64,000 nt of DNA from Gonapodya sp. JEL0774 (Eukaryota > Monoblepharomycota > Monoblepharidomycetes > Monoblepharidales > Gonapodyaceae). Location: the NCBI GenBank assembly GCA_027604505.1, contig JADIIX010000017.1, positions 124,001 through 188,000 of the forward strand. The letters run 5' to 3'. Below, one piece after another: positions 20,529-30,890 of this stretch. A model generated the notes under the pieces. That model was not told where the DNA came from, did not search any database, and saw only the letters and a list, made by a program, of their open reading frames with translations. Within the stretch, counting starts at the first letter, position 1, and each line of letters begins with the position of its first letter. The position numbers were made by a program, and so were the translations under genes.

Positions 20529-21042
20529 AGTGATATGAGTGAGTGAGTCAAAACTTGCTCACTCACTCACTCACAACTTGCGAGTACTAGTACAAGTTGA
20601 TAAAATTGTGAGTGAGCGAGTTGCAAGTCGTGAAGTCTTGCGAGTGAGTGAGTTGCAAGTTGAAATTGTTGGACTCACGGAGTCTACTTGCTCGGAAAAT
20701 CATGTTTACCCGGAAGGTAAAAAGTACCCATCACCATATATTTTGAGTATCTAGCTTCAAAATAATTCTGATATCAGTAAACCAACTGCTAAAATATCTT
20801 AAAATTCACTGCCACCCAAAAAAACATTGACAATTTTCTACTTTGGAGATCCTGGGACCAAAGTACAACTTGGATAATCAGGGAAATCCGCAAGAAAAAC
20901 ATATTAACCGCCGATCGAGTCAACTTGTGAGTTGCGAGTTTGTATTCATCACCAGTGAGTAAGTTGTGAGTCGCAATTGACCACCAGTGAGTGAGTTGCG
21001 AGTTGGCTGATTTGAGCAAGTTACTCACTCACTCATATCACT
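20529..21042. mobile_element. Non-autonomous terminal-inverted-repeat element (MITE-like)
   Basis: The two ends are near-perfect inverted repeats: AGTGATATGAGTGAGTGAGT at 20529 and its complement ending at 21042. The match extends, with a 2-3 base offset, into AACTTGCTC. The 514-bp interior has no reading frame and repeats GAGTGAGT and GAGTTGCGAGTT motifs in both orientations just inside each end. This sub-terminal repeat structure is typical of hAT-like and similar MITEs. A target-site duplication is not clear; TTGTTT occurs close to both ends. Confidence 0.65.
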
Positions 21043-21363
21043 AATTGTTTGACATTTCAGAGTATGCTCCAATCACAGATCTGTTCATCAGCCCTCAGTG
21101 AGGTCTCTCAGCACTGTCAGAGAGGACTTATGTCACAGGTGCCCCAAAAAATCAATCAACCTTTTGATGAGGGAATCAGGTGAACTGCTTCTAGCTGGTG
21201 GTTTCTTTCACAGGAACTCACCACTTCATTCAGAGTGCCTGTTCCACCCCAGTATCTCTCAGGAATTGGTGGTGTCTCACAGTCAACAGCAGGTGCACAA
21301 AAAGGTCAAAAAAGTCAACAAGGCTCCCTTGGGGGGTACAGTGTATGCTTTCAAAAGTTAGGT

Positions 21364-21942
21364 AAGAATACATCAAAAGAATAGTGGCTCACAGTCAGGC
21401 TGTTCTCCATTATCCTGGTACTTGGACCAGGACCAACTGCCCTTACAATAAGCGGCTGAAGTACCTCCACTATCACAATCCCAATTTTCTTTGCGAGAAG
21501 CACCATCATCAACGACAATGTCCCAATTGTCACCAGTCCTTCCGGACTCTCTAACTGGTGTATTTTTGCAGTCTATGTCTGTGTCCAGGGCCAGAGCTGC
21601 TTCTTTCCTTTTTGCCTGAGCTTGCTTTTATTTTTTTTAGCTTGTGTGTGTTCATATTCCATCCTCGCAATGTTATTGGCCTTGATATAGTTATTTGCAA
21701 GTTTGATGTAACGATCCGCATCCACAGGATCCTCAAATTGCCTAATGTCAGAGTTGTTATGCTGGGTACTGTGCCACTGCACCAAAGTCTGCACCTATCA
21801 AGGACCCAGTGATCTTGCACGCATTACACGAAACACATGCTGCCTTTTTGTATTTGTTATTGGAGTACAATGCATGAGTGTCTGCATTCCATAGATGTTC
21901 AAGTCCCTTTGAAAACGCTTTACAAATTGAGAGTAATTTCAA
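21364..21942 (-). pseudogene. Degraded coding remnant in repeat island
   Basis: Protein-like sequence is visible on the minus strand in more than one frame. NNSDIRQFEDPVDADRYIKL and NYIKANNIARMEYEHTQAKK lie in one frame. ALDTDIDCKNTPVRESGRTG and DNWDIVVDDGASRKENWDCD lie in another. The switch happens just after a run of eight A's in an AAA-rich helix. Upstream minus-strand frames to 22262 may belong to the same unit. No family is recognised. I read it as a remnant of an element-borne gene, or a gene damaged by homopolymer errors. Confidence 0.4.
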
Positions 21943-22262
21943 TGTTTGGCAAAATGGTTTGCTTTTCTGTACTCAAGACCAGCCAGTTCTGATGTCCTAT
22001 GTTTCTGCAATGCTTCCTGTGTGTGTCCTGTTTTTGTTGCTGTGGCTCAACAAGGGGGTTTCAGGCTGACGTGCCCAACTTCCCATATCTCCCATCCGAA
22101 ACTTCCTCTTCTCATCAGGAACTTCCCATCTTCCCACAGAGCTATAATGTGACATTTGATTACCATACACCTGATAGTAATATAGCTTGTGGATGATACC
22201 TGACCCAATTGCTGAGCCTTGAACGAATGTTTTATATTATTATGTAGGATCACCGTTTGCAA

Positions 22263-23303
22263 TAAACTAATTCACTTATAGGATTCTTGGATTTCTTCCC
22301 GATTTCATTCGCACAAATGGTCTTGAGGAATGGTGACATCGTTTGACTCCATATTGAAAGCACATATTTCTGATCGGTTGTGGGGTTTCATGGTGTCTTC
22401 TCGCAATCCGGTTCCCCTCACAACGAAGGTGGTTTCGGCAAACAGGCACAAAGCGAGCAGCTCGTACAAATTTCACTGCGAATGTGTGATTGTTTTCATC
22501 CTTCGATCTTGTCGTGCGTCAGTCCCTTACGTGTACTTGCCATTTAGCATTTGCGATCCCTCCGTAAACTACTCATACACGGGAAGATCAAGCATCGCTT
22601 CTCGATTGTCTCGCTTGCTACAAGGGTCTTAATAGAGATTCCATATGCATAATTCGTTTTCATCTTGCTGGAAGAACTACAGCCACCCGCTCGAACGAGA
22701 GTCTAATCTGAAATTTTGAGCCCGATGTGGTGGTCGTAAGATACGTGATATTGAAGCTTGATGTGGAAAAGGTGGCTGTAGGTCTGCGAGCACGTGATTT
22801 TGATTTGGCGAGCGACTCTGTTTTTCTCGAAGCAAAGTCAATTCAGTCTTTGCACTCTTTGATGGCTTCATGGATCTTGCTGGGGACACATCAGATGATA
22901 AGTTATTTTATTCAAACTCAACGAGTTCCTAGCGTACTTGGCAAATTAATAATGATGTCTGAAAACTTGGTGAGCGGCGACTGTAGGGAGCTAACGTCAA
23001 CACTCATTCATTTTGCTATTAACCTACGGCACCCCGTTTAAAATACATATGTTGATTGTCACGACTACGCAGGTTAGTCCAAGTGCGGTGCGAGTTTTGG
23101 CCCAGTCGGACTTTCTTCACAGATCAGTTCCGAACTTTGCTTCCGGCGATTCACCGGAAATCGTTGCCCCACTCGGCATCTGTCCCATTTACATAACCCA
23201 GTCCAGCCATTCCATCCAGTCGATCGCATCCATCGCTTCAACTCCTTCTCGCCCCCAAAAAACTGATTCCCGTTCCCGTTCCCCGACACATCACTTGAAC
23301 CAA
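22263..23303. other. Intergenic sequence, no gene seen
   Basis: This is about 1.0 kb with short uninformative frames on both strands. Base composition returns towards the average of the window after about 22.3 kb, marking the right border of the repeat island. The 3' end should hold the promoter of the thioesterase gene. Confidence 0.35.
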
Positions 23304-24884
23304 ATGTCCGCACCCGCGGGAATCGAACGCACCGCTGCATCCGACTCGCCCTTCCTTCCAGCCCCTCCCATTTCCTCTCCGTCGTCGTCCGATCCCCCTT
23401 ACTTTGTCCACAGAGCGCTACAGGTCGAACGCATTCCCGATCGCGAAGGCAAGTGGTACAGCGCCTTCATCCCTCCAGAGTTTGCAAACTACGGGTGAGT
23501 TCTTGTGAATGTCTTTGGTTTTTCCCCCATCGTACACGGACGGTATTGCAGTGACGGGAAGTGAGAGTGGGAGTGGTTGGGTCACAGAAATGCTCCGCTC
23601 CATTGCTGGGGTCTTTTAGAGCGATAGGACGGAGATTATGAGAACCCCATTCATATCTTTCTCAAGCTATAACAGAGAGTGGGGAGCTGGGCATTGAGGT
23701 GGCATCGGCCACCATGCAAGTACCGGTCGTCGGTTTGCATTTAGGTTGTGCGAGACTCACATGATCCACCCCCAATATTCCCCACCGTGCAACCACCCTC
23801 GGCACCCTCCTTTCCGCGACCCCATCACACCTAGCGGCGTACCCCTTGGTGGCTTCCTCCTCGCCCTTGTCCTCCGCGCTCTGTTGTCTGCCCACCCGCA
23901 GCACCCGGAGCCCCTCACCTGCACCGCCGAGTTCATCGCCTCACCTCCCGTGAGATCCACGGTCGAGATCCATGTGGAAACATTCAAGGAGGGTAGGACG
24001 TTCGCGTTCGCGCAGGCGAAGTTGGTCGTGCCGGCGCCGGCGACAGGACCGGGCGCCAAGGGTCCCACCACCACCGCCACCCAACCACCACAACTCTGCC
24101 TCCATCTTACCGCAACCTTGGGTACCATCACCCCCCTCCGAAACTCGTCCGCCTTCACCGATCGGCGCAACCTATCGCACCCCTCGTACGCCTCACCCCC
24201 TTTACCTCCCCCGCACTCCCCTCTTTGCGTTGAGCGCGCGAAAGAGCTCAAAAAGTTCCGGTGGGCGCCATTTGTCGATCTGTTCCGCATGCACGAGTCC
24301 GTAGAGCACGTGGAGAGGAGCAGGAGGCGTGCGGGCGGGGTGGAGGTGGAGTTGGGGGAAGAATCGTCGACCGAGCTCCCGGAATTGCATCCGGTGTGGA
24401 TGTCCTGTCGGGACGGCCAGCCAGTGGATACCCTTGTGGCGGCTATGTTCGCTGACACGCCGTTGTTGGTGGGCGTACCCGGGGTGGGGAAGGCGAACAT
24501 GGTGGCCAAGCACGGAACCAGACTGACTTGTGGGTTGATCAAACGGGCTGTAAACTTGAGGTTGAGGCCCTGCGCGTAAAGAAGAAGGCGGACAGGACGT
24601 TGCGCTCACTCTCTCCAAAACCATCCCCAAATCCCCACGTCCCTCACACCCCCCACCCATCCCCAGACTCGACCGTCACCATGACCCTTGACTTCCACAA
24701 CCCCGTACCACCCGGAACTACCTGGCTGAAAACACTCCAGCGGAGCATGCACCGTCGTGGGGAACTGACGCTCAACGAGTTCCTGTGCTGGAGCGAGGAC
24801 GGCACGTTGGTGTGCTCGTCAAGACAGCAAGGGTGGATGAGGGAGGTTAAAGGGAAAGGTAAGGCGAAGGAAGCGAGACTGTGA
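23304..24884 (+). CDS. Acyl-CoA thioesterase-like protein (hot-dog fold)
   Basis: Exons 23304-23494, 23835 to about 24480, and 24667-24884. The first exon ends FIPPEFANYG and joins GVPLGGFLLALVLRALLSAH, the start of a hot-dog helix. This is followed by CTAEFIASPPVRSTVEIHVE, KEGRTFAFAQAKLV, and in the last exon STVTMTLDFHNPVPPGTTWL. This order matches the thioesterase-like superfamily related to TesB and 4HBT_3, with two hot-dog halves in one chain. The likely reaction is hydrolysis of acyl-CoA or a related thioester, but catalytic residues cannot be assigned by eye. The donor of the second intron is ambiguous. A paralogue starts at 63683. Confidence 0.7.
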
Positions 24885-26493
24885 TGGGAGGTCAAGGGCG
24901 GTGGAGAATTGGAGGTGGAGGACAAGATGGGTGGGATTTCTCACGCACCGCCAGCCTCATTGGTTTGGTACACGGCGGTCATCGCCCGCACTTGACAGAT
25001 GTAGAGATATACTTTGTAATCAATCGCCTTAGACTATTCGATGAAGGTCAAACACAGGCGCCGCCTAGTATTGCATATCGTTGAAATAGAGGATGAAGCA
25101 GAAACGAGACTTTCACAATTATGTTCTTCTCAAACTCCCCAAGTCAAGCACCGCTCACGTGAAAGACATTGAGTGCCCGTCTTCGAAAGGATGTCTTTTC
25201 TGTCATATCAACCTCTGTCGTCTCCCAGTATTCCATCGCTGCGCTTATAGGGATGATTGTATTACATATTTGCCGTGACCGCTTCAGCGACAGCACTCGT
25301 CACTCAAAAAAAAAAAAAAAAAACCAATGACGTTGCGGCGGCTCAACGACAAATCTAAACAGCGGCGGCAGCTCTACGCGGCGCAACGAGAAAATAACAT
25401 TAGATCCAGCCTCCGCGGTGAAAGTTCACACAACACAACGCCAATCACATGCTAGTAACTGCATCCAACTCCATATCATCAGCTTTCGATCATAATCACC
25501 CACTTCCTCTTTGAAGCAATCCAGTTGCGCACGTTTCCGCAGTTGCTTCATTCAGCTTTCGCACGCAGTCCACGACCTGCAACCAATATGGGGAGCGCTG
25601 ACTGCCGATAGTCAAGGAACCAATTCAATTACTTTTCACTGTTACAAAAATACATCTGTGGTGTTGCTTGCTGTGCATAAGATGCATAATGTACTCTGAG
25701 ATCCCATACTAGAAAACCTTTGTCACCAAATATCATTAACCGTGACCTCAAGGGAAATCGATTACTCCATCAGTGAACAAGCTCGAGGGAACGGCTCGGT
25801 GTCTTTCCCAGACTATGGAAGGGGACATGAGTCCCCAAACAATTAGTGCTTGGTGGCGTTGATGCGTTTACATCAAGTATTATGGTACACAGTCGGCTGT
25901 GAAACAAGAAAAACATTGACAGATGCTACTCTTTAAGAATAGATACAGGACCTTCGAGTATCGGTTAGGGTTGACTCTTGTGTTTGTCAATTTTCGCTTG
26001 TTGTGGCAAAACGCTCTTTGTGTCAGGAAGTCGGGGGGTGGGGTTGGGGGGGGGGGGGGGGGGGGGTGTTTTGAACAGAAGGAAGGGTGAGGGGCTCGTT
26101 CAGGGTTCACAAAATTCCACCGCTCGCTGCGTTGCCGAGGCGAATCGCCAGTCCAAGACATTCCGCTGCTTTTGCGCCATCATCGCAGTAGACGGTGGCA
26201 CTCGCTCCCGCCCTCGCCCGCCTGTTCCCAGGAGAGCGGCCCATTGTTTGACTCTTCAACCACCAGCTGGTTCGAAGCCGAGGAATAACCCAAACACTGG
26301 GCAAAACTGTGAGTTGAGTGCCTGTGTATGCGAGTTTCAGTTTGTAGATGCTCGCTTGTGCCTGGCTGACCAACGGTCTTTTGACCCACATCCCACCCCC
26401 ACATCCCCCCATCGGTGTCCGTTTTCTCCCACAGCGGACGCCTAAATTGGAGTGATCGAACATCGGACGATGCTGATTGGCCCCTGAAAGAAA
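24885..26493. other. Long intergenic region with homopolymer tracts
   Basis: This is about 1.6 kb with no supported gene. It contains a run of about 19 A's near 25305-25323 and a long G run near 26046-26066, both prone to assembly error. The last few hundred bases should hold the promoter of the RRM-PUF gene. Confidence 0.4.
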
Positions 26494-29400
26494 ATGGCGT
26501 CCACTCTTTCAAACGATGCTCACTCTTATTCATACTCTAATGATGACGATCTCTTGCAAGCCGTTGAAGGCACCAACGCCGGGTACGGTGATGCTTTTGT
26601 TTCTCTGCTTGTGTGGCTGTCTCTTATGGCTCGTTGCTCGTTTATTCCAGAATACCCCTGACGACCGCCAGTCGAAAAAGCTCAAGGTCCTCGGTTTTCT
26701 CCTTTCCCATCCCCGCGCTCTTCAGGTCGAGAGCTGTACCACCTGCAGAATCTAGTGCTCTCCACGTGCCTCGACCTTCACCCTCGTTCTCGGATAACAA
26801 CTACACCACCCGCAACTCCTTTGACGACTCCCGCACTCAGCGCGCACTTACCAACCCAGACTTTGACTCAATTTTGCAAGGGTTCAGCACACAACCTGAT
26901 GGCATGGTGCAGCGTCGGACAAGCACAAAGAGCGCCCACGAACCGATGATTTCCGTACCCAGACTGGGAGGCGATCATCACCCAGGCCGGAACCCAGCCC
27001 ACTCGGCAGAATCAGCGTTCAGCCAACAGGACCTGACTGGAACCAGCGCAAACCCCTTTGGTCTTTCGCCAGATAGCATATGGAGCGACCAAGTACCGAA
27101 TCCGCCCGTCGCCCACGAGTGGGACGGCCGCTCCGTCCATTCGGTCTACCAAGACGCATCTCGAGACTCGATCGACTCGGTGACGACACTCAACTCGACC
27201 GTCTCGGCGTCCGACGCCAACCCCACAACACCTCGCCGCTCGTTTACCATGCCTCTGGCATCGTTTGCCAGAAGGTTGCTTAGCGACAAGGACTTGCAGG
27301 TCCAGTACAACTCGCCTCTGTCGAAACCACCCCCAGCACCCATTTCCATCTCTTCTCCAACTGACTCGGCACCCTTGACGCCCATCAGCTCTACAGTTGT
27401 CGACGGAGTGAGACGGACCTTGGGCATGCTGGATTTGGATGAGTCCCGTACCGACATTACTCGAGCCTTTGAGGAACCCATGCCGCGCAAGACCTCGTTT
27501 TCTACCAGTTTTGGTGTTTCTATGAGCGTGCCTGCAGGATTGTCAGGCATGAGTGACGATTCATCCTCCAACTCGGGCGCTTTTGGAAACCAGAACTACC
27601 CAAGCCGGACCCTGAGTTTCGCGACGCCGGCCCGCAACTCCACGAATGGGACACCTTCAGCGACAGGTGGCATGACCAGATCAGTCAGCAACTCGTCTGT
27701 CACCTCCCTCCAGTCGAGACACTACCCTGATGAAACACTGCAAACGCGGCATTTTAACGAGGACGTGCCCTCGCCGGAATACTCGAGCGCAGGATTCAGC
27801 AATCAGGAGATGTCTAGACAGCAAAGAATGCCCGCACCTTCTGTCCCGAGCGTCAGTGTTACGACGTATTCCGGCACCTCAACTTACAATAATGGTGTCA
27901 GCCAAGGGTCGACAAACTGGACGTCGTCCGAGAGAGATCGACCTAATGCCACACATCACCTCTCACACCAGCCGGCCATCAATCAGATGTCTGAGTATGG
28001 ACACACTGCCTACCCCGTGCAGAGGTCACTAGCTTATTCCCCAGTGCCCGACCGCAGTGCTCCGGCCCATATCCAGCAGTATCAAGGCATCTCTGACCAG
28101 CAAGCTTGGCTGTATGATATGCAGGCATATCAGCAGTCGTATGCCGGTTCGCCAGTGGAATACCAGCTTCAGCGTCCTGGACAATCTGGAGAATATGGTT
28201 ATCATTCGCCACCACCAGCACATCAAGGAGGTGGTTGGTCACTATCTGGCAATCCCGTTTACAGGGAACTGTCCCCGGTAGGAGTTGCGCGCCCCGGCAC
28301 ATTCTTTCCCCTGATGCCTGCAGCGAGACCACCATTCATGCACCCTACCGGCTTCGCTGGGCACGGGCTCACTCCCCATGGATACGTGAACGCCGGACCC
28401 ACGGAAAGAGATGGTCTGAGTCGAGACCATAATACGCCCTCGCGTACTCTCTGGGTTGGAAGCTTGGACCCCAACGCAGTCGTGGCGGACCTCATTCGGA
28501 TATTCTCCCAATTCGGTTCCATCGAGTCTGTGCGGATCCTTCCAGAACGCGAGTGTGCGTTCATCAATTTCTCACGTATTGAGATGGCGATGCGAGCGCG
28601 AAGAGAAATGGAGGGGGCAATAATAGGATCGACGCAGATTCGCTTGGGTTATGGGAAGAGCCCCGACAGTGCCAATGCATCTCCTAGTCACCCGGTAACA
28701 CCCAGTCCCAGTGTAGCTGTCATGCCGCGCAGCGCAAGCCACTTGGGTCACTCTCGAGGAGATGATGATATGGAGAGGGGCAATGGCAAAAGCATATGTG
28801 AGTGACCTAACTCGTGTTCGATGTCAAGACCACATGTTTCGAGACAGATGATCGTTTTGCTAGGGGTTGGTAATCTGTCGCCGACTGTGACCCCTATGGA
28901 CCTTGAGGTGCTCTTCTCGCGTTATGGACCGATCGAGTCTGCTCGTGTTTTGGTGCGTAATATAGAGAACCGTCATAACGATGCGCCAGACAGAGCCTAA
29001 CGTGATGGTTCAACTCAGGCTCACAAGAACTGCGGATTTGTTAACTTCGAGAGGGTAGAGGACGCTATGGAAGCACGGCGTGGCTTACATGGCAAAGAAT
29101 TCAAGGGATCAGTAATTCGTATCAGCTATGCAAAGGTACCCACTGTCCGAGACGGATTGGAGCCACACGACTTCACTGCGGGAGATGATGGCCTGTCAGG
29201 ATTACAACCAGATATAGACCCGAGCGGTGCAAATCGGTTCATGAACCGTAGGACAGCAACTCCGGACAAGACCGGATTGTCCAATCTTGCGGTATCGTCC
29301 TCCGAGCAACCTGACGATTCATCAAGTGCGTATGCGTCAAGCATTCCGCCACTACCTGAGCCACGGCCTGGTAGACGCATCGATCAATCACGCCTTCGCG

Positions 29401-30790
29401 ACATGAGAAAACGATTGGAAGGGCACATGACTATTCGAGATATCGAAGGAATGTTCATCGAGTGCCTGGATGAGGCTGTTGAACTCTGTACCGGTAAGTT
29501 GAGGAAAATCTCTCTGCTTAAAGGTGGTCCATGATACACATTAGTTTGGCAGACTACATTGGGAACGTGGTGGTCCAGAGGCTATTGGACAGCACTAGTG
29601 AATACCACCGTCTCCAGTTCATCCAGAAAATTGCTCCGCATATGGCGGCGATCGGAGTCCACAAGAATGGGACCTGGGTTGTTCAAAAGATAATTGACGA
29701 GGCTCAAGCGTTGCCGCAAATTCAAGCAATCAGCAAAGCCCTTCGAAGATTCACGCCCCCTCTCCTACTGGACCAGTTCGGCAACTACGTCGTTCAATGC
29801 TGCCTCAAGTTTGGACCCACTCACAGCCAGTTTATTTTTGATGCGATAGCCGCTCGCACTGTCGAGGTGGGAACTGGCCGGTTTGGAGCGAGAGCCATTC
29901 GGGCGTGCCTCGAGAGTCAGCACATCGCGATCCATCAACAGAAGCAGATTGCTGTAGCACTCGTACACAATGTCCTCATCTTATGCACGAATCCGAACGG
30001 CGCTCTGCTGATTTCTTGGCTGTTGGATAACAGCAACCTGAGTGGTCGTTATGCTGTGGTGGCGAGGAGAATCGTTCCCGAAGTTACTCGTTTGTGCTGT
30101 CACAAAATGGGCAGCGCCATGGTTCTGAAGCTTGGTAAGTTATATTAGCCGGTTTAGTGCTCGCTTCGGTGATGCTGACTTCCGGATGTAACTTCTACAG
30201 TGAACCAGCGAGCAGAGCCGGAGGGAAGAAAAATTCTCGTGGAAAGGCTGTTCGGGTCGGCTGAGGTGGAAGGCGCCTTGGAACAAGTTTTGACAGACTT
30301 GCAGTACGGCGTTCCGACAATTCAAAAGATTCTTTCCTCCGCGTGCGTAGACGCTCACGAGCGGGTTCTATTGGCGGACCGCTCCCGCTTAGCTCTATCG
30401 AGAATCGGAACAGATGTCGGACGACAGCGTGCAGTTGGTTACAAACGTCTGCTGGACGAACTAGCGGTCATCCCTGTTGGGAGTGCCGAGGGTGCCGATG
30501 CAGCTCGGAACCTTCTCGGCTACGGAGTTGTTGCTGGTACGCAGTATTTGACGGAACGTGGAATGTTGATTCCGTTGGACTTCGGAGGATTGCAGGGACA
30601 GCAACAATCTCAGTGGGGAACAGGCTTCCCGAAAGGTGAATTGGCAGGGTTCGCTCCGGCTGCGGAACTTTTGAATGGTCATGGTGATAACGGAGGGCAC
30701 GCTGCGATTTCAGAGAATGATCTTAAAGAGTTTGAATTGGGGCACGAGCGTAACAACTTTGTCTCGGAGATGGTCGCAGGGACGGTTTAG
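26494..30790 (+). CDS. RRM + Pumilio (PUF) RNA-binding protein, Jsn1/Puf2-like
   Basis: Six exons (26494-26582, 26651-28797, 28864-28952, 29019-29493, 29553-30134, 30201-30790) give 1,323 residues. The first 640 or so are disordered, Ser/Thr/Pro- then Gln/Tyr-rich. RRM1 shows RTLWVGSLDPNAVVADLIRI and ECAFINF. RRM2 shows IWVGNLSPTVTPMDLEVLFS and NCGFVNF; its RNP motifs lie on separate exons. Pumilio repeats follow: YIGNVVVQRLLDSTSE, NGTWVVQKIIDEA, FGNYVVQCCLKFG and later degenerate copies. RRMs plus PUF is the layout of yeast Jsn1/Puf1 and Puf2, which bind 3' UTRs of mRNAs for membrane-associated proteins. It is probably a post-transcriptional regulator with a prion-like N-terminus. Confidence 0.88.
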
Positions 30791-30890
30791 GTTGATATTC
30801 ATAAAGACCAGACAATAATTGAGTTAATTTGTGCTGTTGGCCTGTAATTATGCCTCACTCGCTACTAGTAAGAAATAGTCCACAGAGTTT

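Noticed and set aside
22330-22632. 100-codon plus-strand ORF at the border of the repeat island
   Set aside because: No domain, no splice partners and no codon bias. The opposite strand is equally open.
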